From Shewanella sp. MTB7 (GTDB lineage Bacteria > Pseudomonadota > Gammaproteobacteria > Enterobacterales > Shewanellaceae): a stretch of DNA of 64,000 nt. Positions 19,560 through 28,734 of this stretch are shown here, one piece after another. Location: assembly GCF_027571385.1 (NCBI RefSeq), contig NZ_CP085636.1, forward strand, positions 5,008,501-5,072,500, written 5' to 3'. Below the pieces are notes generated by a model. The model saw only the letters and a program-made list of their open reading frames with translations, searched no databases and had not been told where the DNA came from. Made by a program: the position numbers and the translations under genes. The first letter of the stretch is position 1, and every line of letters begins with the position of its first letter.

Positions 19560-20006
19560 TTAGACGAAATCTGGCAATTCATTAACCAGACTCACTCTGG
19601 AGGAAAAATGGCCAATTATTTGCTCCTGATATTGTGGCGGTGAAAAAAGACAAGGGATCAACTGTAACTTATCATGCTCGACAAAGTAGATAGCATTTTG
19701 CTGGAATTTCCGTCCTAAAATCATCGCAGAATTTTTATCAGTAGATACAGCCCAACTTTTCTCCATATGGCTACGGTCTAATGAAGTCCCCATCATAGCG
19801 CGATATGGTTGTCTTAATTGTTCAATCTCATATTGTAATTTTCTATCAAGAAGACGATTTTGACAGCTTGTGAGTATCTGCCCTTTCGGGTTATGAGCGG
19901 TGATTATGGCGAAGGATATATCAGAAGAAAGTGGCTGAGAAAATAGAAATTCCACGTCTTGATAACACTGCCAAAGAAGATTATTAGACTGGTTCATTTG
20001 CATCAT
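19560..20006 (-). CDS. DUF3293-family protein
   Basis: A 148-residue cytosolic protein without signal peptide or membrane segment. The pattern FAIITAHNPKGQ near residue 30, the NRLLDRKLQYEI block and the conserved SWAV and AIYFVEHDKL elements fit the small DUF3293 family as I recall it. Its function is unknown. It lies between the lysC leader and arcA, transcribed away from arcA. The start could be either of two close ATG codons (20006 or 20003). Confidence 0.7.
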   Translation of the reverse strand: MMQMNQSNNLLWQCYQDVEFLFSQPLSSDISFAIITAHNPKGQILTSCQNRLLDRKLQYEIEQLRQPYRAMMGTSLDRSHMEKSWAVSTDKNSAMILGRKFQQNAIYFVEHDKLQLIPCLFSPPQYQEQIIGHFSSRVSLVNELPDFV

Positions 20007-20125
20007 ATCCCCCGATTAGATTCGAAATATTATAGCAAACTAAATTAATCTTCCGATAGGCGTGACATACGTCACATAAATATTTTTTTTCACTTACAAT
20101 AGAATCAATACGTTAGATAAAATTA

Positions 20126-20199
20126 TGTGACCAAGATCATATCCACAAGTAAATTTGTTAACATTTCATTTGTTAACAAATGCCTAAAACGAGTACAAT
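20126..20199 (+). promoter_or_regulatory. arcA promoter region with CRP/FNR-like site and TTTGTTAACA direct repeats
   Basis: TGTGACCAAGATCATA at 20127-20142 resembles a CRP/FNR-type half-conserved palindrome (TGTGA-N6-TCA). Two identical decamers TTTGTTAACA lie at 20154-20163 and 20169-20178, 15 bp apart, just before a TACAAT -10 hexamer at 20194-20199. GTTAACA-type direct repeats resemble ArcA boxes, so autoregulation is possible. The transcript would have a leader of about 370 nt before arcA. Confidence 0.4.
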
Positions 20200-20569
20200 A
20201 GCCCCACTTGGTTCTTTGAACAAAGCTAAAAAATGGATGCTTTTTTGTTAGATTGCTATCTAACACCAAACAAATAGTTAACCAATTTCCTGTACAAAAT
20301 GTGAGCTAGACTGCATTTCACATTTTTACTTCATTTTGTTTAATATCTTGGGGAACTTAACTCCCCTATTGTTAATCGAAGTGAAGACAGTTCGCGTTTC
20401 TATTAAATAAGATGCGCATACTTTAACTATCTTGGAAGTGTGTTTCAGTTTCAATTCAGATTTGAAAGCACTTACTCGATCAGTAAAATCAAGATGATGA
20501 CTTGGAGCATAACGTATTATACGCATGCTCATGGTTAAAACAGAATTGAACAAAATTAGGTAAATTAAT

Positions 20570-21289
20570 ATGCAAAACCCGCACATTCTGATCGTAGAAG
20601 ATGAAGCCGTTACCCGAAACACGCTAAGAAGTATTTTCGAGGCCGAAGGATATGTGGTAACTGAAGCCAATGATGGCGCAGAAATGCATAAAGCCATGCA
20701 GGAAAATAAGATTAATTTAGTCGTTATGGATATTAATCTTCCTGGCAAAAATGGTCTTTTGTTAGCACGTGAACTTCGTGAAATTAACAATATTGGTCTG
20801 ATTTTCCTAACGGGTCGAGATAACGAAGTTGACAAAATTTTGGGTCTTGAGATCGGCGCAGATGATTATATCACTAAGCCATTCAACCCACGTGAACTCA
20901 CCATTCGTGCCCGTAACCTATTAACTCGCGTTAATAGCACTGGTAATGAATCTGAAGAGAAAAGTGCTGTTGAGTTCTACCGCTTCAATGGTTGGAGCTT
21001 AGAGATCAACAGTCGTTCTTTGGTTAGCCCACAAGGTGAATCATACAAGCTGCCACGTAGCGAATTCCGCGCTATGCTGCACTTTGTTGAAAATCCAGGT
21101 AAGATTTTAAGTCGTGCTGATCTTCTTATGAAGATGACTGGCCGTGAACTTAAGCCACACGATCGTACTGTAGACGTAACCATCCGTCGTATCCGTAAGC
21201 ATTTTGAGAGCTTACCTGATACGCCTGAAATCATCGCAACTATTCACGGTGAAGGTTACCGTTTCTGCGGTAATTTAGAAGAAGCATAA
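20570..21289 (+). CDS. arcA: ArcA, aerobic respiration control response regulator
   Basis: A 239-residue OmpR-family regulator that represses or activates respiratory genes according to oxygen and redox state. The receiver domain (1-120) shows the acidic pair VEDE, the phosphoacceptor Asp in [12 protein letters not shown] (Asp54), the switch Thr in FLTGRD and Lys in ITKPFNPRE. The winged helix (about 135-235) includes [22 protein letters not shown] and [12 protein letters not shown]. Similarity to E. coli ArcA is high over the full length. In Shewanella the partner is usually HptA/ArcS rather than ArcB; none of these is in the window. Confidence 0.97.
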   Translation: MQNPHILIVEDEAVTRNTLRSIFEAEGYVVTEANDGAEMHKAMQENKINLVVMDINLPGKNGLLLARELREINNIGLIFLTGRDNEVDKILGLEIGADDYITKPFNPRELTIRARNLLTRVNSTGNESEEKSAVEFYRFNGWSLEINSRSLVSPQGESYKLPRSEFRAMLHFVENPGKILSRADLLMKMTGRELKPHDRTVDVTIRRIRKHFESLPDTPEIIATIHGEGYRFCGNLEEA

Positions 21290-21322
21290 ACGGTAAAGCT
21301 AGCGCTTATCTTTGCTTTAAGA

Positions 21323-21348
21323 AGCCAGTCTAACGACTGGCTTTTTTG
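21323..21348 (+). terminator. arcA Rho-independent terminator
   Basis: An 8-bp stem AGCCAGTC / GACTGGCT with a TAAC loop is followed by T6, 34 bp after the arcA stop. Confidence 0.93.
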
Positions 21349-21479
21349 TGTCTGGCCATAAATGTTCCTGACATTTATTGGCATTTCCTCCATCCCTGGA
21401 GGTCAGAACACTGATGTAAATTTACCATGGATGGATATAAATTTACTTTGTATCTTAGATTCTAACTAGTACCTCGAAG

Positions 21480-23801
21480 CTAGCCCCTAGAACTTTCTTT
21501 CAATTGCTTCTCTAAAAAATCTGCCAACGAACGATATAGATGAATTCTGACTTTTTCGCCGCGCATCGAGTGCTTAGAGCCTGGATAATCAATCATCTGA
21601 AATAATTTACCTTCATCCTGAAGCGCTTTATAGACCTTAGTGCTGTTCTCAAACAATACATTATCGTCTGCCATGCCGTGATACATCAACAGACCCGATT
21701 GATAGCTCTTCACATAGGGAAACACACTGCTCGCTTCATAGCCTTTGGCATTCTTTTCAGGATGATTCAGATAACGCTCGGTATAGTGAGTATCATATAA
21801 TGCCCAGTCAGTTACCGGTGCACCAGATATCGCAGCCTTAAAATAATCAGGCGCTTTAAACAGCCCCATCAAGGCCATATAACCGCCATAGCTGTGGCCA
21901 TAAAGTGCTATATTATTACCGTCCACATAAGGTAACGTTCTCAGATAATCGACACCGACTTTTTGATCGTTAACTTCCGCTTCGCCAAGATGCTGATAGA
22001 TCACATGTTCAAACTGAGTACCTCGATGAGCCGAGCCTCGGTTATCCAGTTGAAACACCATAAAGCCCTGCTGCAGCAAGTATTGGGTAAAATAATCACT
22101 CTCGCTCCAACTGTTCACCACAAGCTGAGCATGAGGACCACCATAGACCCGCACTACAACTGGATACTTGTTATCTTCACTAAAATTGGTTGGTTTAAAC
22201 AGGCGATATTGTAATGCTTGACCATCCTCAGCCTTAATTTGGCCAAACTCAGGCACCTGCCATAGGCCTAGGTACTCATTTAGCGGATGGCTCTTGTCTA
22301 TCTTGTTTTGCTCCACCCACGCTAAATGTTGGCCCTTATCTCCATGTAAACTCACTTGTGGTGGTTGTACTAAACTACTGAAGTAGTCCAGATACACAGC
22401 CTGATTATCGGCAAAAACAATAGCGTGCATACCACGGCGTTGGCTCACAGCTTGAACTTCACCGCCAGCCAATGGCACTCGGTAAAGGTGTTGCTCTACG
22501 ACGGTATCTTTACGGCCGGTAAAATAGATCCACCCCGCCTTCTCGTCAACAAACTCAACGCCATCAACCACCCACAGTCCCGACGTCAGTTGACTTGTTG
22601 TTTTGCCGTCTAAGCCCATTAAATAGAGATGATTAAAGCCATCACGCTCAGAGGCCCAGATAAAGCTATCTTGCAGCTTTAAGAAGTACAGGTCGTCATT
22701 GAGGTTAATCCAAGCTTCACTTCGCTCTTCAACTAGATTTCTAGCATTGTCGGTGTTATCGATATCGACGACTCGTAGATCGAGTGTCTGTTGATCCCGA
22801 CTCTGCCATTGATACGATAACCGCTTGCTATCGGGTAACCATTTTACTCGCGGAAGATAGATATCTTGTTCTTTGCCTAGATCAACCCAAGTCACTTTTT
22901 TATCACTGAGTTTGACGATAGCCAAAGCGACTTTTACATTATTCTTACCCGCATAGGGATAACGCTGCTCGGTCAGCTTAATGCCATCGGCATAGATCTC
23001 ATTGCGCGTCACTAGCTCAACATCAGATTCATCGATACGGGTATAAGCGATCGCAGTTTCATCCGGAGACCACCAATACCCCGTCATACGGCCCATCTCT
23101 TCTTGAGCGACAAACTCGGCCATGGCATTTTTAACCGCCCCGCCGCCATCTGTCGTCATCGCCGTTAGCTTCATGTCATCCAAGCTAAGTACAAACAGAT
23201 TTTGATCGCGTACAAAAGAGACGAACTTGCCTTTAGGTGAAAGACGCGCATCGGTAGCAAATCCCTCACCAGTAGGCAGTAATGTCACCTTATTATCGCT
23301 TAATGAATAGTAATACAGCACACCAGATGCAGGAATTAACAATGCTTGGCTATCGTCAGACCAAAAATACTCCATGATCCCTTCACCAAATATACGCTGG
23401 CGCTCACGTCTCGCCTTCTCCTCATCAGAGAGTTCACCTATGGTCAACTTATCGGCGTCAAGCAAGACTGATTGCTTGCCCGAGGCCACATCCATCTGCC
23501 ACAGATCATAAAAATATTGGTTGTCTTTACGTCCCGCTAAATAGGTCACACGTTTGCCATCGGGAGACAGTTTCAATCCTCGTGGACTAGTGCCAGTCAG
23601 CGCAGGCGAGGCGTACATGCGTTCAATCGAGAGAGGCGTCTTACCCGCAGCCGATAACAATGCCTGTGTATCATTATCCACAATGCCTTGATTGACTTGA
23701 GCTTGGCTTAGCTGAGTATTCACTGATTGAGATGCTGATATAGGAGTTGAAAATAGCATAGGTACCGCCATTAGGACTGAAGTGATCCATCTTGTTGTCA
23801 T
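21480..23801 (-). CDS. S9-family dipeptidyl peptidase IV
   Basis: A 773-residue periplasmic protease. Signal peptide at 1-23 (ending STPISAS). An eight-bladed DPP IV N-terminal propeller spans about 60-500, with the substrate N-terminus-binding Glu pair probably in AEFVAQEEMGR. The alpha/beta-hydrolase domain carries Ser637 (GHSYGGYMALMG), Asp in GMADDNVLFENS and His in PGSKHSMRG. Such enzymes remove Xaa-Pro dipeptides from peptide N-termini, which fits an organism that feeds on protein and secretes the two proteases at 7.5-16 kb. The gene is convergent with arcA and divergent from fbp. Confidence 0.93.
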   Translation of the reverse strand: MTTRWITSVLMAVPMLFSTPISASQSVNTQLSQAQVNQGIVDNDTQALLSAAGKTPLSIERMYASPALTGTSPRGLKLSPDGKRVTYLAGRKDNQYFYDLWQMDVASGKQSVLLDADKLTIGELSDEEKARRERQRIFGEGIMEYFWSDDSQALLIPASGVLYYYSLSDNKVTLLPTGEGFATDARLSPKGKFVSFVRDQNLFVLSLDDMKLTAMTTDGGGAVKNAMAEFVAQEEMGRMTGYWWSPDETAIAYTRIDESDVELVTRNEIYADGIKLTEQRYPYAGKNNVKVALAIVKLSDKKVTWVDLGKEQDIYLPRVKWLPDSKRLSYQWQSRDQQTLDLRVVDIDNTDNARNLVEERSEAWINLNDDLYFLKLQDSFIWASERDGFNHLYLMGLDGKTTSQLTSGLWVVDGVEFVDEKAGWIYFTGRKDTVVEQHLYRVPLAGGEVQAVSQRRGMHAIVFADNQAVYLDYFSSLVQPPQVSLHGDKGQHLAWVEQNKIDKSHPLNEYLGLWQVPEFGQIKAEDGQALQYRLFKPTNFSEDNKYPVVVRVYGGPHAQLVVNSWSESDYFTQYLLQQGFMVFQLDNRGSAHRGTQFEHVIYQHLGEAEVNDQKVGVDYLRTLPYVDGNNIALYGHSYGGYMALMGLFKAPDYFKAAISGAPVTDWALYDTHYTERYLNHPEKNAKGYEASSVFPYVKSYQSGLLMYHGMADDNVLFENSTKVYKALQDEGKLFQMIDYPGSKHSMRGEKVRIHLYRSLADFLEKQLKESSRG

Positions 23802-24062
23802 TATTACTTCCTAGCGCTTTATTGTTATTATTCTGTAATCCACTTTCTGCCATCGACAACCTACTGAAAAGGTGTGATAACGAGGATACACTGCGAACAT
23901 CATTGTGCCTAAAGTTGGATAAAATAGAAACTATCAATTATTCAACAAAATTGAGTACTAAGAGGCTTATCAACGCTGAAAAAAGGTTCAATTTCAGGTA
24001 TCATGCGCACAATAAAAAGACCCACCCTCAAGCAAATACTTGAAACTGTCATAGGAAATAAC

Positions 24063-25052
24063 ATGCAAACCTTGGCTCAAAATCTGACTTCGCAAGGGGT
24101 AAATGCCTCTCTGACTCAGCTTATCCATACTTTAGCGAACACTTCAAAAGAGATAAGCCATGCGGTACGCCATGGCGCACTTGCCGGAGTACTCGGTGCA
24201 ACTGAGCAGGAAAACGTTCAAGGCGAGACCCAAAAGAAGCTCGACGTTATCACCAACGACATGCTTAAAGATGCCCTAAAAGCTGACGATACCGTTCGCG
24301 GATTAGCATCAGAAGAGGAAGATTACATTGTTGAAACCGGCGACAAGGGTGATTACCTAGTTTGCTTCGATCCACTGGACGGTTCATCAAATATTGATAT
24401 CAACTCATTAGTCGGCACCATATTCTCAATACTGCCAGCGCCAAGCGGTGAGCTCTCAGAATCGAGCTTCCTACAAGCGGGTCGCAAGCAAGTTGCTGCA
24501 GGTTACGTGTTATATGGTCCTTCGACCATGCTAGCTTTAACCACAGGTAAAGGTGTTCAGCTATTCACTCTGAATCCTGAAACCAATGAATTCTTACTGA
24601 CGACCGAAGCGATGAGCATCAGTAAAGACACCGCTGAATTTGCAATCAACATGTCTAACCAGCGTTTCTGGGAAGCGCCTATGCAGACCTACATCAGCGA
24701 TCTACTCCTTGGCACTATTGGCCCCCGTGAACAAGCCTTCAACATGCGCTGGATTGCAGCCATGGTGGGTGATGTCCACCGCGTCTTATCTCGTGGCGGC
24801 ATCTTCACCTACCCTACGGATAACAAAAACCCACAGAAGCCTTACAAGCTAAGACTCATGTATGAAGCTAACCCGATGTCATTTCTGGTTGAGCAAGCCG
24901 GTGGTAAAGCATCGACAGGCTATGAGAACATCATGGATATCGAACCAAGTGAGATCCACCAGCGTGTAGCGGTGATCTTAGGTTCGGCAAACGAAGTCGA
25001 TGCGTGTCTTGAGTATCACGGTTTAGATTACAGCGAAGAACCGACTTTATAA
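24063..25052 (+). CDS. fbp: class 1 fructose-1,6-bisphosphatase
   Basis: Fbp hydrolyses fructose-1,6-bisphosphate to fructose-6-phosphate in gluconeogenesis. The 329-residue product shows the metal-binding motif [21 protein letters not shown] near residue 100, the upstream Glu pair in LASEEEDY and substrate-binding [20 protein letters not shown] near 270. I start at the ATG at 24063 after AGGAAATA; an in-frame ATG at 24003 would add 20 residues that the family lacks. Its own terminator is now 1.3 kb downstream, because an IS3-family element has landed between the two. Confidence 0.96.
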   Translation: MQTLAQNLTSQGVNASLTQLIHTLANTSKEISHAVRHGALAGVLGATEQENVQGETQKKLDVITNDMLKDALKADDTVRGLASEEEDYIVETGDKGDYLVCFDPLDGSSNIDINSLVGTIFSILPAPSGELSESSFLQAGRKQVAAGYVLYGPSTMLALTTGKGVQLFTLNPETNEFLLTTEAMSISKDTAEFAINMSNQRFWEAPMQTYISDLLLGTIGPREQAFNMRWIAAMVGDVHRVLSRGGIFTYPTDNKNPQKPYKLRLMYEANPMSFLVEQAGGKASTGYENIMDIEPSEIHQRVAVILGSANEVDACLEYHGLDYSEEPTL

Positions 25053-25100
25053 GGTTCTAGGTTCTAGGATGATATGACCCCGGTTAAGTGGACACGGGGT

Positions 25101-25889
25101 TTAAATTCTTGATTCAAAAGCTATGGGGCTTACTCCATCTAGAGTCCCATGTCTTCTCAGCATATTATAATAATCATCGATATAAAATCGACACTGTATC
25201 GTCATTTCTTTTCTGCTTAGCTCTTCTAAGTTAGAGAACCATTCTTTCTTTAATTGAGCAAAAAAGCTTTCTGAGCATGCATTATCCCAGCAATTCCCCT
25301 TTCTCGACATACTCACAGTGACCCTACGTTTCGTTAGCCACTTAAGCACTTCAAAGCTTCTGTACTGAGCGCCTTGGTCTGAGTGAAACATCAGCTCACT
25401 TCTATTCGGGCTTCGTTCTCCCCAAGCTTGTTTGAGTGACTTCATTACCAGTTCGCTCGAGTTAATGTAGCTCGTTGCCCAGCTAACCACTTTTCGCGAG
25501 TATAAGTCGATGATGACACACAGATACTGCCAGCCCTCTTTGCACCTAATTTGTGTAATATCTGATACCCAAACTGTATTAGGCTTAGTTACATCAAACT
25601 GCCTATTTAAATAGTTCGGTGCTCTAGTTTCTACCAGCTTAGGTTTCACTACACCAAACTTTCTTTTACATGCCTTTGAACGATACCCAAAAACCTGTAG
25701 TAAGCGCTGTACTCGCTTTTTATTGCAATCGAAGCCATTTGCCACCGCATCGAGCCATAGCTTACGATAGCCGGCTATGCCCTTATGCTTACCGATCTGT
25801 TCCTTCAGAAAAGTAGATAGCTTCTTGTTCTCTACATCTCGTTTAGATGGCTCACGCTCAAGCCAGCTGTAATAACCTGAACGTGACAC
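25101..25889 (-). CDS. IS3-family transposase OrfB (DDE integrase domain)
   Basis: The readable frame gives 262 residues from MSRSGYYSW; the true product is an OrfAB fusion. The HTH_21-like part (GIAGYRKLWL) is followed by the rve integrase core with catalytic residues in WVSDITQIRC (Asp), FHSDQGAQYRS (Asp) and CWDNACSESFFAQLKKEW (Glu). The frame stays open upstream of the listed start and overlaps orfA. An A-AAA-AAG slippery heptamer at about 25991-25997 on the minus strand fits a -1 frameshift. Confidence 0.92.
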   Translation of the reverse strand: MSRSGYYSWLEREPSKRDVENKKLSTFLKEQIGKHKGIAGYRKLWLDAVANGFDCNKKRVQRLLQVFGYRSKACKRKFGVVKPKLVETRAPNYLNRQFDVTKPNTVWVSDITQIRCKEGWQYLCVIIDLYSRKVVSWATSYINSSELVMKSLKQAWGERSPNRSELMFHSDQGAQYRSFEVLKWLTKRRVTVSMSRKGNCWDNACSESFFAQLKKEWFSNLEELSRKEMTIQCRFYIDDYYNMLRRHGTLDGVSPIAFESRI

Positions 25890-25957
25890 ACTGAGTATCT
25901 CACAGAGTATTTTTATCGTCCTTCGAACCGAGCTATAGCCTTGAATAAAGCTAAACT

Positions 25958-26272
25958 TTACCCCTGATGTTTGTCGAAGAACTCCTTCGCCTTTTTTAAG
26001 ATGTCGTTCTCCAACTCTGCATGCTCTAATCTTTTTTTTAGCTCACGGTTTTCACGTTCAAGTTCAGCTAGCCCCTTATTAGGGCCGATATTTTTGATAG
26101 GTTTAGAAACGTGCTTCTTTGACGTCAATTGAGCTCTCCATTTACTGAGCAAAGCGGGATGGATACCTAATTTACCAGCTAAAGCCTTTACTGTATCGGG
26201 AGAGTTTAAGGATTGTTGAACGGCAGCCAATTTGAAGGCTGCTGTGTGGATCTTACGAGTTATTATTTTCAT
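25958..26272 (-). CDS. IS3-family transposase OrfA
   Basis: A 104-residue protein: an N-terminal helix-turn-helix (VKALAGKLGIHPALLSKWRAQL) followed by a leucine-zipper coiled coil (LERENRELKKRLEHAELENDIL) that IS3 transposases use for dimerisation. The A-AAA-AAG run near the end encodes LKKAKE and is the likely -1 frameshift site giving the OrfAB transposase. The gene appears intact. Confidence 0.92.
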   Translation of the reverse strand: MKIITRKIHTAAFKLAAVQQSLNSPDTVKALAGKLGIHPALLSKWRAQLTSKKHVSKPIKNIGPNKGLAELERENRELKKRLEHAELENDILKKAKEFFDKHQG

Positions 26273-26343
26273 GACACCTTATCGCTTATAATAAGGTGTC
26301 CACTTTTAGGGGGTCACATCAGGTTCTAGGAAAAGCCTAAGTT

Positions 26344-26378
26344 AAAGCGCAATCCTATGTCATTAGGGTTGCGCTTTT
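26344..26378 (+). terminator. probable original fbp terminator
   Basis: A 13-bp stem (AAAGCGCAATCCT / AGGGTTGCGCTTT, with one T-G wobble) is followed by T6. It has no plus-strand gene nearer than fbp; only the IS3-family element separates them. Confidence 0.85.
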
Positions 26379-26404
26379 TTACAGTTATTGCTGACTTGCT
26401 TGAT

Positions 26405-26660
26405 AGCAAGTTTCAAGTCTCTTCTAAGTTGGTATTTATTGCTTGCAGCATGTGCTGTATATGGATATACGAATGTCGTGATCACATGGATGTGAATGAA
26501 CGACCCTTCTGTGTAAATACTTCTATGACAGCCACTCTTATTAACAGAAAGGGTCCCTATAGCCTCTACGACAGCGTCCATGCTGTCGAAGGTCACTGTC
26601 GCGTTCACACCTAATTGTTTATCTCTTCGAATTAGGTTCATGTTGTAACGTCTAAGGAAT
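26405..26660 (-). repeat. inverted, diverged copy of the ~280-bp repeat family
   Basis: Read on the minus strand it shares ordered blocks with the tandem copies at 28735-29575: CGAAGAGATAAA, AGGTGT, CAGCATGGA-GCTG-CGTA, AGAAGTAT-T-CACA and TGCAA-AAATACCAA. The part around the second hairpin is more diverged. Short open frames in this copy do not look coding. Confidence 0.75.
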
Positions 26661-26796
26661 GAAACGACAAAGTCCCTTGGTGATCACAAGATTGAACTTG
26701 TTGGTTGTAGCTCGTTTCTGGACAAAAATGAGCTAGGACAACCACTCTAGCTAACCTGACATCGATTAGAAAAAGTGTCTTAGTTTATACTTGCTC

Positions 26797-26824
26797 CGCC
26801 CCCTTACCTGTAGGTAAGGGGGCG
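26797..26824. repeat. perfect GC-rich palindrome (REP-like hairpin)
   Basis: The stem CGCCCCCTTACC / GGTAAGGGGGCG (12 bp, no mismatch) has a TGTA loop and stands in AT-rich DNA 190 bp before the HipA-like gene. No T-run follows, so it is not a standard terminator. Weaker relatives of the motif (CTCACCTGCGGGTA, CTCACCTTGCGGAA) occur near 3560 and 11865. Confidence 0.6.
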
Positions 26825-27013
26825 TGATGTATATCCATGCTGCGATGACTCACGAAGTAAAGCAATTCACGTTAGCTTTAGGATAATTAACTAGAAGTAA
26901 TGGTGATCATACTAGGCGATTATTGAATAATTATTTGATTTTATATGTATAAAACCGTGATACTTGACTGAAAATAATACCGTTACTAACAGTGATCTCT
27001 TTGGAATGACTTA

Positions 27014-27721
27014 ATGATTGGAATCACCAAGATCATTCGGCAGATGAAACAAGGTCAAACAGGACCTTTTTTGTGTGAAGCTGATGATGGACACAAATAT
27101 ATTGTAAAAGGCGCAAGAGCGACAGGAAAAGGCCTAGTAAAAGAATGGTTAGTCGGGCATTTATGTCGTGGTTTTGGTCTTCCAATTCCTGACTTTAAAC
27201 TCGCGTATGTTGATAATGTACTTGTTGAATTTGATTATGATGACCTTGGGGCAGGTGTATGTTTTGCTTCACAGTATATCGATAATATTCAAGATATTAC
27301 AGTCGCTCAGAGAAAGCGTATCGATAAACAATTACTCCGTGATCTATTTGTCTTTGATTACTGGATTAGAAATGATGATAGAAATTTAACGGCTCTTGGT
27401 GGGAACCCTAACTTGTTTATTCACCCTCAAACTAATAGGGTCTATGTGTTGGATCATAATTTATCATTCGAACCTGATTTCGATTTAGATACTTTTAACC
27501 AATGTCATATTGGGGCTGAAGCTTGGAATGAAAAAATTGATTTCCTCGATAATCAATTTTATGAAGAACGCTTTAAAGCTTCTTTAGCTACACTTAAAGA
27601 AGCAATAGAGCAACTCCCTGATGAGTGGCTTGAAGTATTCGATCTCGATAGCATTGAAGCACAAATCAAAGTAGTATTGCTTCACTATACACACACTGGT
27701 TTTTGGGAGGGCATACAATGA
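27014..27721 (+). CDS. HipA-like kinase (short, HipA_2-type)
   Basis: A 235-residue protein related to the C-terminal kinase core of HipA toxins and lacking the HipA N-subdomain. Ordered motifs: a lysine in the ATP-binding strand (HKYIVKGARATGK, about residue 30-37), the catalytic loop DYWIRNDDRNLTA near 115-125 in place of HRD, and the metal-binding VYVLDHNLSFE near 145-150 in place of DFG. The ATG follows GGAATGACTTA. The stop overlaps the start of the next gene by four bases (ATGA), so the two are translationally coupled. HipA kinases phosphorylate translation factors such as GltX; the target here is unknown and no HipB-like repressor is adjacent. Confidence 0.8.
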   Translation: MIGITKIIRQMKQGQTGPFLCEADDGHKYIVKGARATGKGLVKEWLVGHLCRGFGLPIPDFKLAYVDNVLVEFDYDDLGAGVCFASQYIDNIQDITVAQRKRIDKQLLRDLFVFDYWIRNDDRNLTALGGNPNLFIHPQTNRVYVLDHNLSFEPDFDLDTFNQCHIGAEAWNEKIDFLDNQFYEERFKASLATLKEAIEQLPDEWLEVFDLDSIEAQIKVVLLHYTHTGFWEGIQ

Positions 27722-28560
27722 GCAACTTATGTAAATACGCAATAATACGTTTTATGCCGTTTGCAGAAACAGAAGAATTTGCAAATGTTGGTATTTTACT
27801 ATACGCCCCAAAGCAAGGGTTTGTTGATTTCAAGCTAGCGCCAATGCGATTTGCTAGAGTGACTGACTTTTTTGATGATCTTGACGGTGCATTATACAGC
27901 AATGCACTTAGAAGTTTTACTGAAGAGTTGGAGCGAGTTCGTATCTTTGGGCGAAAAATGCTTGGTAGGGAACAGGTAAACTTTTTTCAGGAAGTTACTC
28001 GTTACCGTGAAGGTGTGATGACATTCGGTGGAACGAGTTCAATGTTATGTGATGATCCAACTATCGCATTAGAAGCACTTTTTGAGCGTTATATTGGAAG
28101 AAGCTTTGCGACTAAAGAGTATCGTGAGCAGCAGATGGTCAAAGTGCTTAGGCATGAGCTTAAAACCCATGTAGATAATGTTAAGTTTAAACAGCAAAGG
28201 TTGGTTGCTGATTATGTGCCGGTTAATATGCCTCTTGTGGCCTCTATTGGTAACATAACGAAAGTAATAAAACCTATCGCTTTTGATCAAGCTAGACCAC
28301 TTAACCTTATAGAGCACGGAGAGCAATGGATTAGCCGAGTTAAGAGGTTGATTCAAGCTAAAACTATTAAGCCTGAGCACATGATGTTTACAGTTGAAAA
28401 TCCTATGACAAAAGATAGCAATATCATAAGGGCTTTTAATGAAGTTTCAAATGAAATGCTTGATATTGGGGTAAATGTTACTCAGTTTGAAGATAAAAAA
28501 GCTATTTACAGCTTTGCATCTAACCTTCATGAAAATGAGACTTTTGAACTCATAAATTAA
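27718..28560 (+). CDS. DUF3037-family protein, partner of the HipA-like kinase
   Basis: A 280-residue cytosolic protein. The N-terminal 125 residues match the DUF3037 pattern as I recall it: YAIIRFMPFAETEEFANVGI, LLYAPKQGF, then DLDGALYSNALRSF and a long helical part. The C-terminal half has charged helices (MVKVLRHELKTHVDNVKFKQ) and no recognised motif. The ATG at 27718 lies inside the ATGA overlap with the kinase gene; an earlier frame start at 27703 is less likely. HipA-like/DUF3037 pairs recur in other bacteria, but I know of no assigned function. It could act as an antidote, substrate or scaffold of the kinase; this is inference. Confidence 0.78.
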   Translation: MSNLCKYAIIRFMPFAETEEFANVGILLYAPKQGFVDFKLAPMRFARVTDFFDDLDGALYSNALRSFTEELERVRIFGRKMLGREQVNFFQEVTRYREGVMTFGGTSSMLCDDPTIALEALFERYIGRSFATKEYREQQMVKVLRHELKTHVDNVKFKQQRLVADYVPVNMPLVASIGNITKVIKPIAFDQARPLNLIEHGEQWISRVKRLIQAKTIKPEHMMFTVENPMTKDSNIIRAFNEVSNEMLDIGVNVTQFEDKKAIYSFASNLHENETFELIN

Positions 28561-28566
28561 TTATTC

Positions 28567-28606
28567 AGCCAGTAAATATGGTTATATATATTTGCTGGCA
28601 TCTTTT
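28567..28606 (+). terminator. probable terminator of the HipA-like/DUF3037 operon
   Basis: The stem GCCAGTAAATAT / ATATTTGCTGGC is followed by ATCTTTT, seven bases after the DUF3037 gene stop. The T-run is short. Confidence 0.65.
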
Positions 28607-28734
28607 CCTTATCCCTTCTTTCATTTACCTCCTAAGACGTTAAACCAGAAATAACAGAAAATTACGGCTCAGGTCTTGTATTTTGCATTAGCTGAGTTAT
28701 TGCAAACGCAGATAAACAAGGATGTGAACAAATT

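Larger units (their letters stand above)
25075..26316 (-). mobile_element. IS3-family insertion sequence, apparently intact
   Basis: This is a 1,242-bp element with imperfect terminal inverted repeats: TGACCCCGGTTAAGTGGACAC at the left, and TGACCCCCTAAAAGTGGACAC read from the right (TGACCCC and GTGGACAC blocks shared). It carries orfA and orfB in the usual overlapping arrangement. I see no convincing target duplication: the flanks are GATA and CATC. It lies 23 bp after the fbp stop codon, before the fbp terminator. Confidence 0.9.

Noticed and set aside
20326..20835. 169-codon minus-strand frame over the arcA start
   Set aside because: It is the antisense shadow of arcA and its leader.
26357..26641. 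Overlapping 85- and 92-codon frames on opposite strands
   Set aside because: Both fall in the inverted repeat copy and one overlaps the fbp terminator; neither looks like a protein.
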